Of a DNA stretch of 64,000 bases, positions 8,100 through 16,880 are shown one piece after another. Source of the stretch: Blautia schinkii DSM 10518 (lineage in GTDB: Bacteria > Bacillota > Clostridia > Lachnospirales > Lachnospiraceae). A model generated the notes under the pieces. The model was not told the origin of the DNA and made no database searches. It saw only the letters and a list, made by a program, of their open reading frames with translations. The translations under genes were made by a program, and so were the position numbers. Each line of letters opens with the position of its first letter. The first letter of the stretch is position 1. The stretch spans positions 62,001-126,000 of the forward strand of contig JNKJ01000019.1 of the NCBI GenBank assembly GCA_000702025.1, given 5' to 3'.

Positions 8100-9551
8100 T
8101 CATGCCAAATACCGAAACGGCTGTAACAGCGGTCCGAGTATACGAAAGATAATCTGCTTTTTAAGAGGAATCTCCTGCACCGTCACGCCCTCTGGGACTT
8201 CATAATTCTTCTCATCCAGCACCTTACGGCATTTCTCCTGGAACACGTCCATATGCGCTTTCAGCTCGCTGCTAAATTCCTCGCCGTGGATGGCAAGCAT
8301 CAACTCAGTATCCATATAAACGCTGCGCATATCAAGGTTAAAGGAGCCGATAATGGCCATATCATCGTCTATGAGAATAGACTTTCCGTGGGAAGAATCT
8401 CCGCCGTCAAACTCGTATAACTGTACTCCGGTATCAATGATATCTTTCTTATGAATACGGTAGTCACTGGACGCTACGACATTATCTCCGTTCTCAATGG
8501 AGTTAAGGATCATGGAAAAGTCATCTACCTTTGCCGCAATCTCCTTCATGCCGTCCTCCATTTGGGAATCCAATACAGCATAAGGCGTGTGGAGAACCAC
8601 CTTTTCGTCCGCATCCGCCATAAGGTTTTTCAGAGTATCCCAAACATAGGGCTTTTTCCCGTATATTCCTGTTTCACCGGAAATCAAGGCCGCCTTGCGC
8701 ACAGCTACCGTGTGGTCCCTATAGGAATAATCATCAAAGCACTGGGGATAATGCTCCTTAAGCCCCTCATAGCGCTCCTGAAGCTTAACGATACACTCCT
8801 GAACCTTATCCTTCTCCTTAAGGCCCTCATCATCATGGAAAACCCGCATATATGGTCCGTCCCAGATGCCGTTATAATACTCCTCCACCTGGGAGATTAC
8901 GCTCTTTGCTGTGCCATTTGCATAATCGGTATTATAAATCATTACCTCCCGGTCATAGCTCCTGTCGTTGGTCTCATAATCCCCGAGAAAATAGCGGAAA
9001 GTATTCCGACCGCCAAGCAGCATTGCCTTGTCATCGCAGATTACATACTTATCGTGCATACGCCCGTTCAGCCCCCAAGGTTTGAGAAGATTCGGCGGAT
9101 TATAAATGCGGATTTCAATCTGCGGATGGCTGGACAGCGCGTAGAAAAAGGGGTTGCGCTCCATACGCAGAAATCCGCTGATGCCATCCACCATAATTTC
9201 AATATGTACCCCTCTCTCAGCCGCCGCATAAAGGGCTGCCGATAAATCCCAGGTGCTCTCATCCTCCCGGTAATCAAAGGTGGAAAGTATAATGCGCTCC
9301 CTGGCTTCCTCTGCCATCCGAAGCCGCAGCTCCAGAGCCTCGGTATTCGCCTCCACCACATGCGCTCTGTCAACGCTCATGCCCTCGTTTTCTGCGGCAT
9401 AGAAGTCCTCCCTACGGTAGGGATTCTCACCTGCCTCAATCCTCTTCTGTCTGGCAAACGGCGCCAGCATCCCCACAAACAGGTACAATAGCACAAAAAG
9501 CACTGTCAGGAGTTTCCAGTGCCTTTTGAAAAATAGTCTGAAACCTTTCAT
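8100..9551 (-). CDS. Phospholipase D-like/cardiolipin synthase-family membrane protein
   Basis: 483-aa PLD-superfamily protein with two HKD catalytic motifs: MHDKYVICDD near residue 183 and SSHGKSILIDD near residue 395. Both have the H-x-K-x4-D spacing, with the GGRN and GSFNLD segments that follow each motif in cardiolipin synthases. A single N-terminal membrane helix (about residues 13-31) anchors it. Family members join two phosphatidylglycerols into cardiolipin or hydrolyse phosphodiesters. The single helix and long divergent linker differ from classic ClsA, so phospholipid synthesis is likely but not proven. GGAGG lies 9 nt before the start. The structured repeat copy at 9581-9851 is immediately upstream on the same strand, so a transcript from the 53-aa gene would carry it into this gene's leader. 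Confidence 0.88.
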   Translation of the reverse strand: MKGFRLFFKRHWKLLTVLFVLLYLFVGMLAPFARQKRIEAGENPYRREDFYAAENEGMSVDRAHVVEANTEALELRLRMAEEARERIILSTFDYREDESTWDLSAALYAAAERGVHIEIMVDGISGFLRMERNPFFYALSSHPQIEIRIYNPPNLLKPWGLNGRMHDKYVICDDKAMLLGGRNTFRYFLGDYETNDRSYDREVMIYNTDYANGTAKSVISQVEEYYNGIWDGPYMRVFHDDEGLKEKDKVQECIVKLQERYEGLKEHYPQCFDDYSYRDHTVAVRKAALISGETGIYGKKPYVWDTLKNLMADADEKVVLHTPYAVLDSQMEDGMKEIAAKVDDFSMILNSIENGDNVVASSDYRIHKKDIIDTGVQLYEFDGGDSSHGKSILIDDDMAIIGSFNLDMRSVYMDTELMLAIHGEEFSSELKAHMDVFQEKCRKVLDEKNYEVPEGVTVQEIPLKKQIIFRILGPLLQPFRYLA

Positions 9552-9580
9552 TTCCTTACGCCTCCGGGCTATAAATGATT

Positions 9581-9851
9581 ATGGGGTCCCGAAAAGTTGT
9601 TGAACGTCGAAAGGAAGGGAAGGGAGAACCGGAGGCGGAGCAGCGGCAGCTTATGTCAGGCAGATGCTCGCTTCCCTTCAACTAATTGCCAACTGCGACT
9701 AAGAGACTCAAGAAGAGCTTTCGTCTCTAAGTCTCCGTAGGCAATGGATTTTCAGGCGCGCTTCCGCAAAACTGCCTGACATAAGCTGCCGCTGCTCCGC
9801 CTCCGGTTCTCCCTTCCCTTCCTCTCGACTTCCACTACGTTTTCACCCCAT
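9581..9851 (-). ncRNA. Structured repeat element, copy A
   Basis: A roughly 270-nt element that folds on itself end to end. On the minus strand the outermost arms ATGGGGT and ACCCCAT close it. A long stem follows, with GGAGGCGGAGCAGCGGCAGC on one side and its exact complement on the other, then GTCAGGCA/TGCCTGAC. Inside lie a GCG-GAAG-CGC hairpin, the stem TTGCC/GGCAA and the stem AGAGAC/GTCTCT. Conserved single-stranded blocks include TTAGTCGCAGTTGG and TTAGTTGAAGGGAAGCGAG. The outer stem differs in sequence from copies B and C but is still fully paired. It lies between the 53-aa gene and the PLD-like gene, in the same direction as both. Frames running through it look like repeat artefacts, not genes. 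Function unknown. Confidence 0.8.
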
Positions 9852-9880
9852 CATAGTGTTTGTCGTTTTCGCCGGGAGAA

Positions 9881-10042
9881 TTATTTATCGCCTTTATTTT
9901 TGGAACCTGGAATCATGCCGTATAACGTTCCACCCGCTAAACCAAGTGCCAAATTATTTAATAAGAGTCCAATTATCAGTCCAAAACACAATCCTACCGC
10001 CAGTTTATCGCTGGAAATGCTGTTTTTATTTTTCTTCTTCAT
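9881..10042 (-). CDS. Small glycine-zipper membrane protein (53 aa)
   Basis: A 53-aa protein starting MKKKNKNSISSDKLAVG. It has one hydrophobic stretch (about residues 15-43) built on small residues, GLCFGLIIGLL then LGLAGGTLYGMI, and ends in a basic GSKNKGDK tail. This is the look of the glycine-zipper/YtxH-type small membrane proteins found in many Firmicutes, for which no biochemical role is settled. GGGAGGG is six bases before the ATG, which supports real translation. It is flanked by two copies of the structured element in inverted orientation (9581-9851 and 10278-10530). That raises the possibility that gene and repeats travel as one unit. Confidence 0.75.
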   Translation of the reverse strand: MKKKNKNSISSDKLAVGLCFGLIIGLLLNNLALGLAGGTLYGMIPGSKNKGDK

Positions 10043-10277
10043 TACTAACCCTCCCGTGTGATAGTTTATAAATGAATAGTGATATTATACCATCAATAAA
10101 TATTATAGTCACTATTTATTTTACCACCTCTCCCCACCCACTTCCCTGCATAATAGATATAAAAGCATAAAAGCATGTTTACATTTATACTCTACCCATG
10201 AAATAAAATCCCCTCCAAAATAAGTAATCTCTGCAAGGGAGCCGAAAACGTAGCCACTACACACGCCCTCCATGCAA

Positions 10278-10530
10278 GGGCAACGAAAACGTAGTGGCAG
10301 GTGAGGAGAAGGAAATTCGGCGAGGGGCGCTGGCGCTGGCCTTGTCAGGCATTTTGCGGAAGCGCGCCTGAAAATCCAGTGCCTACGGAGACTTAGACGC
10401 GAACGCTCTCGTGAGCGTCTTAGTCGCAGTTGGCACTTAGTTGAAGGGAAGCGAGCAATGCCTGACAAGACAGCGCCAGCGCCCCGCGCCGAATTTCCTT
10501 CTCCTCACCGTTCAAAAACCTTCCCGGGAA
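10278..10530 (+). ncRNA. Structured repeat element, copy B
   Basis: Plus-strand copy. It begins near a GAAAACGTAGTGG block that is also present in copies A and C. The outer stem pairs GGCGCTGGCGCTG-side sequence (from 10318) with CAGCGCCAGCGCC (from 10471) and carries one A.G mismatch relative to copy C. The core is closed by GTCAGGCA/TGCCTGAC. Inner stems are GTGCC/GGCAC and AGACGC/GCGTCT, each a compensated variant of the other copies. A partial second GAAAACGTAG block lies just upstream at about 10243-10252. It sits between the 53-aa gene and the 3' end of the GtrA gene, opposite to both. No promoter of its own was identified with confidence. Confidence 0.8.
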
Positions 10531-10582
10531 GACTTCCTCTGCACCGCCTGTCAGAACGCAGACAGTGCAGCCGTCTCAAAAC

Positions 10583-11128
10583 CTAATCTTCCACAGGAAA
10601 AATAATCTTATTTACAAAGAAGAATATCACCATAGACACTCCCCCATTCAGCACTGTAGTGCCTATATTGTAAATAAAGTCAGGCACAAACATGCCGGCC
10701 ACTGCAACCCATACGCAATTGATGGAATTGACAATACAAGTGATCACGCAAAATGCAACCAGATACCAGGCAATCTGCTTTGCTATATTTCCTTTGCTCC
10801 GGAACACCACATTCCTCTGGAGCGGAAAATTAATGCATTCTCCGACTATCATAGCAATCATATACGCACAAAAATAGGGAAGTCCGCCATGGGCGGCATC
10901 ATAGCCGATAATATTCCATTTGAAGCTTTCGCCAAAAAGAGTCACGGATATTCCTGGCCACCCAAAATCCACTACAGGAAGTGACGCAAAGGCATTTGGC
11001 AGAAACTGCAGAAGAATATATTTAAATACAGTGATCAGGTTACTGACGATCACAAACAAACCGCCTTCCCGCACCCATCTCGCCGCAACTGGATACTTTA
11101 CTTCAAAGCTTTTCCAAACATTCACCAT
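10583..11128 (-). CDS. GtrA-family membrane protein
   Basis: 181-aa GtrA-like protein (PF04138) with four predicted transmembrane helices at about residues 22-42, 78-98, 118-138 and 150-172. The conserved FPLQRNVVFRSKGN motif lies after the second helix. GtrA-type proteins are thought to flip undecaprenyl-linked sugars or otherwise help modify cell-surface polysaccharides. AAAGGAGAAG precedes the ATG. It starts 22 bp after the end of a GH3 gene and is probably the last gene of the GH3 operon, but its functional link to glycoside breakdown is unclear. Confidence 0.9.
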   Translation of the reverse strand: MVNVWKSFEVKYPVAARWVREGGLFVIVSNLITVFKYILLQFLPNAFASLPVVDFGWPGISVTLFGESFKWNIIGYDAAHGGLPYFCAYMIAMIVGECINFPLQRNVVFRSKGNIAKQIAWYLVAFCVITCIVNSINCVWVAVAGMFVPDFIYNIGTTVLNGGVSMVIFFFVNKIIFPVED

Positions 11129-11150
11129 TTTTCTTCTCCTTTACTCCACT

Positions 11151-13586
11151 TTATTCCATGTGCTTTGCATATTTTCTCTTTTTCATACCTCTCAGAAAAC
11201 CTCCGCTCACACGCCCCAGTCCTTTAAACAGATGTCCGTTTACTGCAGTGACGATTCCCTCAGCCATTTCCATCGTGACCATGCCTCCGGTCATCTTCGC
11301 AATTCCACGGAAGGGCATATTATAAATAAACAGAAGATTCAGATTGGGTTTACCTTTTTTCTCCGCGCGTTTCAGAAGTAACTGGAAAACCTTGTATACC
11401 AGCCTCGCAAGCCCGCTTTTGGCATAATACATCTGGCAGATTGCATCATTGAAATCCAGGTTTCCATCCCATTTTCCATCCGGGATTTCGTGCCCCAGCA
11501 ATGCCCGGAACTCCTCATCCGAAACATTTTTCAGATCAGCCTGATAATAGCACTGCATTTTAAGCGGATTGTAGGGTAGCGGAGCTTCTGTTCCTTCTAT
11601 ATGGATAACATCTGAAAGCCGGATATCCCGGGCGGAAGCGCCGATTCTGATTTCATAATCCCCGCCCTCCACTTCAAAACGGTTTGTTTTTACGTTAAAG
11701 TAGCGGAATGCCTTATCATCTAATGGAATAGCCACGCGTCTGCTCTCCCCGGCCTTTAAAAACACCTTCGTAAATCCCTTGAGTTCTTCCTCCGGCCGGA
11801 ATACCCCGGTACACCTTGCATGTACATACAACTGGGCAATCTCCGCGCCATTTCTGCTGCCTGTATTGGTAATGGTAAACGAAGCCTCCTTTTCCGTTAC
11901 AGACAAATCGCTGTACGCAAAGGAAGTGTAGGAAAGCCCGAAGCCAAATGGAAAGAGCACCGGAATACCAGCGGTTTCAAAGTACCGATAGCCGACATAC
12001 AGACTTTCTCTGTACTCTGCGTTTCTCTCTTTGCTGGGATAGTAAGGCACGCTTGGCACATCCTCGTATTTCAGCGGATACGTTTCCGAAAGCTTGCCGG
12101 ACGGATTTACTTCTCCGGTCAATACCTTCATAATCGCCTCCGGTCCTGCCTGTCCGCACAGGTATCCATGCACAAGAGCCTTACACTTATCAAGCCAGGG
12201 CATTTCCACCGCACTTCCGCCGGAAAATACAACCACGATTTTGTCGTTTACTTTTTGCAGCTTTTCCAGAAGTGCAATCTGATTCTCCGGAATTCTCATG
12301 TGCCCTCTGTCCAGGCCTTCTGCCTCGGACATTTCATCCAGTCCTATGCAGAGCAGGACCACATCGGCCATACCGGCGACCTCGCAGGCTTCTTTTTCCA
12401 ATTTTTCACTGGGAGCACCCACCCGGAGATATCCCTTTGCAAAGCCAACACAGTCTAGTTCCCAATGGGCTATCTCCTCTTTCATGGAATCCAGTTTTGT
12501 GGGATTGACAATGGAAGAACCTGCGCCCTGATATCTGGGCGTCTCCGCAAAATCCCCGATAAGTGCAACCTTTGTCTGCTTGTCGAGAGGCAGTATGTTA
12601 TCTTCGTTTTTGAGAAGAACGATGGATTCCTCCATTGCCCTGCGCGCAGCCTCATGATGAAGATCAACATCAAAATTGCAGCCCTTTTTCTTTTCTACCG
12701 CATCTGTGGTGCTGATGATTACCTTCAGAAGCTCATCCACCATCTGATCCAGACATTTTTCCGGAACCTTCCCTGATTTTACCGCGTCCAGAAGCTCCAG
12801 GTCAGAATCTCCGCCGGTGGTAGGCATTTCCAGATGATTTCCTGCAAGCACCCCGGCAGCATGGTCATTGGAGCCTCCCCAGTCTGTGATGACACAGCCG
12901 TCAAAGCCCCATTCCTCTTTCAGGATATCCAAAAGAAGATGGCCGTTCTCGCTGGCATAAGTACCGTTTATTCTGTTGTAGGAGGTCATGATGGACTGCG
13001 GGTCTGCCTCTTTCACGGCAATCTCAAATGCAGTGAGATAGATTTCACGGAGGGTTCTTTCATCAAGAACGGAGTCCGAAGCCATACGCCGAAGCTCCTG
13101 GGAGTTTACGGCAAAGTGCTTGGGGCTGGCGGCAACGCCGTAGGACTGGATTCCTCTTATGTAAGCTGCTGCCATTTTTCCCGAAAGATATGGGTCCTCG
13201 GAAAAATATTCAAAGTTTCGTCCGCAGAGAGGGGAACGCTTGATGTTCATGCCGGGGCCAAGGAGCACATCCACATTCTGGCAGGCCGCCTCTTCTCCCA
13301 GACATTTTCCGATTTCCTCTCCCACCTGTGTATTCCAGGAATTTGCTATCGTAGCGGCCGTGGGAAAACAGGTGGCCGGAACACTTTTGTTCAGCCCAAG
13401 CTGATCGCCCTTCCCCTCCTGCTTGCGGACACCGTGAGGGCCGTCCGCCATGGTCATATTAGGAATCTTCAGCCGTTTGATACTTCTTGTCTGCCAAAAA
13501 TCCTTTCCGGACAATAAATAGCACTTTTCTTCCAAAGTCATTTCCTTGACGATCTTTTTTCGAATAAGATCTTTATCCTTAATCAT
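11151..13586 (-). CDS. Beta-glucosidase-like glycoside hydrolase family 3, no signal peptide
   Basis: 811-aa GH3 enzyme, a retaining beta-glycosidase that removes terminal sugars from beta-glycosides. The order is the usual one: an N-terminal TIM barrel with GPGMNIKRSPLCGRNFEYFSEDP, KHF (about residue 157) and VITDWGG, where Asp 235 should be the nucleophile. The alpha/beta sandwich starts at LLKNEDNILPL, and the fibronectin-like domain starts at FPFGFGLSYTSF. The last 140 residues form an extra helical region with a hydrophobic patch, known from intracellular Lachnospiraceae GH3 proteins. There is no signal peptide, so it probably acts inside on imported short glycosides. The frame also has a GTG three codons earlier; the ATG at 13586 is better spaced from AAGGG. 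The sugar specificity cannot be told. Confidence 0.93.
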   Translation of the reverse strand: MIKDKDLIRKKIVKEMTLEEKCYLLSGKDFWQTRSIKRLKIPNMTMADGPHGVRKQEGKGDQLGLNKSVPATCFPTAATIANSWNTQVGEEIGKCLGEEAACQNVDVLLGPGMNIKRSPLCGRNFEYFSEDPYLSGKMAAAYIRGIQSYGVAASPKHFAVNSQELRRMASDSVLDERTLREIYLTAFEIAVKEADPQSIMTSYNRINGTYASENGHLLLDILKEEWGFDGCVITDWGGSNDHAAGVLAGNHLEMPTTGGDSDLELLDAVKSGKVPEKCLDQMVDELLKVIISTTDAVEKKKGCNFDVDLHHEAARRAMEESIVLLKNEDNILPLDKQTKVALIGDFAETPRYQGAGSSIVNPTKLDSMKEEIAHWELDCVGFAKGYLRVGAPSEKLEKEACEVAGMADVVLLCIGLDEMSEAEGLDRGHMRIPENQIALLEKLQKVNDKIVVVFSGGSAVEMPWLDKCKALVHGYLCGQAGPEAIMKVLTGEVNPSGKLSETYPLKYEDVPSVPYYPSKERNAEYRESLYVGYRYFETAGIPVLFPFGFGLSYTSFAYSDLSVTEKEASFTITNTGSRNGAEIAQLYVHARCTGVFRPEEELKGFTKVFLKAGESRRVAIPLDDKAFRYFNVKTNRFEVEGGDYEIRIGASARDIRLSDVIHIEGTEAPLPYNPLKMQCYYQADLKNVSDEEFRALLGHEIPDGKWDGNLDFNDAICQMYYAKSGLARLVYKVFQLLLKRAEKKGKPNLNLLFIYNMPFRGIAKMTGGMVTMEMAEGIVTAVNGHLFKGLGRVSGGFLRGMKKRKYAKHME

Positions 13587-13662
13587 TCTTTTCACCCTTT
13601 TTTCGCAAAACGCCCCCGGTGCCTCCCGGGGACGTATGCCTGCAAAATTTACGTTTTCTTAC

Positions 13663-13687
13663 GGTCTGCGCAGTAAATGCGCAGACC
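13663..13687 (-). other. Intercistronic hairpin between two GH3 genes
   Basis: GGTCTGCGC pairs perfectly with GCGCAGACC over a 7-base loop, 11 bp past the stop of the permuted GH3 gene. A second GC-rich palindrome (CCCCCGG/CCGGGG-like) follows at about 13610-13631. No U-tract on the coding strand, so mRNA processing or partial attenuation is likelier than full termination. Confidence 0.55.
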
Positions 13688-13698
13688 TGTGTGAACTC

Positions 13699-16600
13699 TT
13701 ACTCTTCTTTTTTCACAACCTCTACTTTAATCGCATTCTTTTCCTTCCTTTTTTTCATGAAGTAAAGAACCAGAACCAAAGCTTCCACGAGCACTGCCAC
13801 TCCTGCCACAATACCGTCAATGGTATAGAACAGTTTTTCCATCTTGCTTGTGTCTCCTGTGGTGACGACAGCCGTAGGATCTGCGTAATATCCGCTGTTA
13901 CCGATGGTATACAGGATATTTTTGCAGGCGCGGCGCATGGTCTGTACAAGGGTTGCGCTGTTCTCATCCAGCTGGTTTGTCTCTGCCTGTCCATAACCAA
14001 GCATCAGGTCGCCGCCGTTACGGATTACAGAATCTGTGGACTGATATCCGTAAGAGCCGTTATAATCTGTGATCACGGTTCCCACAAAGCCCCACTCATC
14101 TCTGAGCACTGTGTTCAGTAGATCCGGGTTGCTGCATGCTGCAACGGTACCGATAAAGTTGTAGGAAGACATGATTCCCTGGGCAGTTCCGTTGAATTTC
14201 TTTACGCACATCTCAAAGGGTTTCAGATAAGTCTCACGGATGGTCTGCTCTGTTGCAAAGGTTAAGAGGAAGGAGCATCTGTTGATTTCCTGGTCATTCA
14301 GTGCAAAATGCTTGATAAAAGCATATACACCCTGGGTAGCCGCGCCGTTTACTTCGTAAGCCGCACAGTATCCGGAAAGTACGCTGTCCTCTGAATAATA
14401 CTCAAAGTTACGTCCTGCAAACGCATTTCTGTGCAGGTTCATGGCAGGTCCGTACCAGCCATAGTTATTTGCTTCCGCATACTCCTGTCCCATTGACGCA
14501 CCGATCATGTACATGAGGTCCTTATTCCAGGTCTGTGCCATCAATATTTCGGAAGGATATGCAGTACCATAAACGCCTGTTACAAAGTTGCTGACACCTG
14601 CAGGGCCGTCACAGTCCGAAGTGGCTACCTTACCTATGGACTTTACTTCCACGGTCTGCCATCCGCCTACATTGATGAGATTGAACATATCCTCAAAGGA
14701 CATCTGATCCAGAAGCTTGTCCCAGTTCTCATCATCATAAGATTTTCCGGTCATATCTGCCAGGGTAAGTCCGTTGTCTGCTCCCATGGTAGGCATGACA
14801 TCCTCTGCGTTATCATATTGAGAACCGTCGTATCCATGGTTGGACGAAGCATCCATCAGTTCTATGGTTTCGTCATCCATTTCATACAGCGCATCCGCCG
14901 GTGCAGAGGTCGCTTCCTCATAGTTTGCAAAGCCGTTTTCCCTGGAAAGGTAAACTGCCTCACCTTTGGCATAGTCTTCAAACTGATTTACTGCCACAAC
15001 GCCGTCTGTGGAACGTGCCGTTGTGCTGTAATCCATATCCTTGTCAATCTGGAAGTTTTCCTCGCCCAGAACATTATGAGAATCAGAGCGAACGGAAATG
15101 GTGTATTCTCCTGCTTCCAGGATATAACCGCCGTTTTCTGTTTTTATGCATTCGCTGTCATAGGAGGCCAGATCTTCCAGAGGAATTGTGAAGCTTAAGG
15201 TTTCGCTCTTTCCCGGCTCCAGTGTGTCTGTTTTGCCGAATTCAATGAGATTAACGGATGCTTTTTCAATGCCGCCGTTTGTATATGGAGGTGTAAAGTA
15301 AACCTCTACCACATCTTTTCCTGGGGTATCTCCTGTATTTTTCACTTCCACGTCGAAGGTGACTGCCTCATCCCCTACATCAAAATTCTTCATTTCCTGC
15401 TCGAAGCTTGTATAGGACAGACCGTATCCAAACGGATACTGTACCTCGTCCTCATAGGTGATTAGCCCTTCCTGCGCTGCTGTCTCGTAGAATTTATAGC
15501 CTACATAGATTCCTTCCACATAGTTTACAAATCCAAGATTTCCCTCATATGCTGCGTCTGATCTTGCAATATCTTTTTTCAGGTCGTCAACATTTGTATA
15601 AGAAAAGTTTCCTACATTATTATAAGTTGGTGTGGCTGTCAGATCCTTTACAAAAGTATCTGCTGTTTTTCCGGAAGGATTGACTGTGCCGTTGATGATT
15701 TCCCCAAGGGCAGCCATTCCTGTTTCTCCGGTAGCAGGGGCCAGGATGACCGCGCCGATCGAATCATATTCGTCTACCCAGCCTAATTCCATGGCATTAC
15801 AGGAATTGATCACTACAACCACATTCTCAAAAGAAGAGCATACCTTTTCCACCATATCTTCTTCTGTTTTGGAAAGCTCCAGATAGTGTTCTCCTTCTTC
15901 AAAGTCATCATAGTCTCCGTTATTGGTATAGGTTCCTGCTGTATATGTATAGTTATAATTTGTCTTTCCTTTTTTATCTACTGCTACCTCATCCTGCAGA
16001 TTATAGGTTCCCTTGATCACTGCATTCATATCTCTCGGCAGGTCGGAGCCCTCTCCGCCGCTTCGGCCGATGACAATCATTGCAGTATCGGAAAAATCAG
16101 CCGCGTTTTTCATGAGCTCATCTGTGTAATATTCTGCAGTAGGCTCGGGAAGGGTCCAGTCCTGTGTGGTCATGTTGATGACCGGACGTTCCTCGCAATA
16201 GTCTGTGTACATTTTGGTCAGATCTTCATTTGTCTCATAGCCTGCATCCTTAAGGGACTGAAGCACACCGATCGCGGATGAGCCGTCCGAGGAGCCGGAA
16301 CCTGTTCCGCCGAATAACGGGTTGGTAGAATCCCAGCCAAATACATTTAATTTATTTACATCAGAGGACAGTGGCAGAAGGTCTTCATTTTTCAAAAGCA
16401 CAAGTCCTTCCTCTCCTGTCTGTTTGATAATGTCCTTGCTCTGCTGCTGTGTATCTCCATTCAGTTCTACTGTAGAAGCATTTAAAATACCGGAAATGTT
16501 ATTGTACATTGGTCCGAAGCAGACAAGATTCGCTACCAGAACAACGGAAACAACCAATGCCACCACCGCACTGATACGGACAACATGGCGTGTTCCTTTT

Positions 16601-16767
16601 TTTACCCACCAATGGGCGCCTATCATGACTACGGCAAACACTACAATTAATATCAAAAGTGCATAAACATAATTCTTACACATGGTAAGATAGGACGTCA
16701 AATCCGCTGTACTGACTCCCATGGGAATCAAAATCGGGGAAAGCAGTTTGACTAATAGATCGATCAT
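13699..16767 (-). CDS. Membrane-anchored, circularly permuted GH3 beta-glycosidase
   Basis: About 1,022 aa. The domain order is reversed relative to most GH3 proteins. An N-terminal membrane region (residues ~1-95, three hydrophobic segments) is followed by the alpha/beta sandwich (LVLLKNEDLLPL near residue 120). Next comes the fibronectin-like domain (YPFGYGLSYTSF near residue 440), and only then the TIM barrel (LHRNAFAGRNFEYYSED, FIKHFALND and VITDYNG, whose Asp is the likely nucleophile). A final hydrophobic helix and a Lys-rich tail end the protein. This arrangement is known from beta-glucosidases of ruminal clostridia such as Butyrivibrio and Ruminococcus. The flanking helices suggest the catalytic part is held on the outer face of the membrane. 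The frame opens 15 codons upstream, but the ATG at 16767 lies eight bases after GGAGG. Confidence 0.92.
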   Translation of the reverse strand: MIDLLVKLLSPILIPMGVSTADLTSYLTMCKNYVYALLILIVVFAVVMIGAHWWVKKGTRHVVRISAVVALVVSVVLVANLVCFGPMYNNISGILNASTVELNGDTQQQSKDIIKQTGEEGLVLLKNEDLLPLSSDVNKLNVFGWDSTNPLFGGTGSGSSDGSSAIGVLQSLKDAGYETNEDLTKMYTDYCEERPVINMTTQDWTLPEPTAEYYTDELMKNAADFSDTAMIVIGRSGGEGSDLPRDMNAVIKGTYNLQDEVAVDKKGKTNYNYTYTAGTYTNNGDYDDFEEGEHYLELSKTEEDMVEKVCSSFENVVVVINSCNAMELGWVDEYDSIGAVILAPATGETGMAALGEIINGTVNPSGKTADTFVKDLTATPTYNNVGNFSYTNVDDLKKDIARSDAAYEGNLGFVNYVEGIYVGYKFYETAAQEGLITYEDEVQYPFGYGLSYTSFEQEMKNFDVGDEAVTFDVEVKNTGDTPGKDVVEVYFTPPYTNGGIEKASVNLIEFGKTDTLEPGKSETLSFTIPLEDLASYDSECIKTENGGYILEAGEYTISVRSDSHNVLGEENFQIDKDMDYSTTARSTDGVVAVNQFEDYAKGEAVYLSRENGFANYEEATSAPADALYEMDDETIELMDASSNHGYDGSQYDNAEDVMPTMGADNGLTLADMTGKSYDDENWDKLLDQMSFEDMFNLINVGGWQTVEVKSIGKVATSDCDGPAGVSNFVTGVYGTAYPSEILMAQTWNKDLMYMIGASMGQEYAEANNYGWYGPAMNLHRNAFAGRNFEYYSEDSVLSGYCAAYEVNGAATQGVYAFIKHFALNDQEINRCSFLLTFATEQTIRETYLKPFEMCVKKFNGTAQGIMSSYNFIGTVAACSNPDLLNTVLRDEWGFVGTVITDYNGSYGYQSTDSVIRNGGDLMLGYGQAETNQLDENSATLVQTMRRACKNILYTIGNSGYYADPTAVVTTGDTSKMEKLFYTIDGIVAGVAVLVEALVLVLYFMKKRKEKNAIKVEVVKKEE

Positions 16768-16793
16768 ACTCATTACCTCCTGTAAGCCAGAAA

Positions 16794-16820
16794 GGAGGCT
16801 GGTGCCAGGCACCGGCCTCC
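16794..16820 (-). other. 27-bp GC palindrome between GH3 genes
   Basis: GGAGGC.GGTGCC pairs with GGCACC.GCCTCC with almost no loop. It lies 61 bp downstream of the secreted GH3 gene ending at 16881 and 27 bp upstream of the permuted GH3 start. Only TTTC follows, so it is probably a leaky terminator. The flanking GTCATAC-GGGAGGC sequence resembles the 3' flank of the GH3 gene ending at 24480. Confidence 0.6.
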
Positions 16821-16880
16821 CTGTATGACTTAGTTATCTGATTATTGTTGTAAAAGTTCAGACTCTCCGGACTGTTACGA

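Noticed and set aside
8451-9245. 264-codon plus-strand frame over the PLD-like gene
   Set aside because: Shadow of a gene with two intact HKD motifs; no start signal of its own.
9581-9851. Group II intron or retron interpretation of the structured element
   Set aside because: No domain V-like 34-nt hairpin, no reverse transcriptase gene nearby, and no exon-type flanks.
9856-10071. 71-codon plus-strand frame
   Set aside because: It lies opposite the 53-aa glycine-zipper gene, which has a good ribosome binding site and a coherent membrane helix.
11820-12458. 212-codon frame antisense to the GH3 gene at 11151
   Set aside because: The reverse strand carries a full-length GH3 with catalytic motifs.
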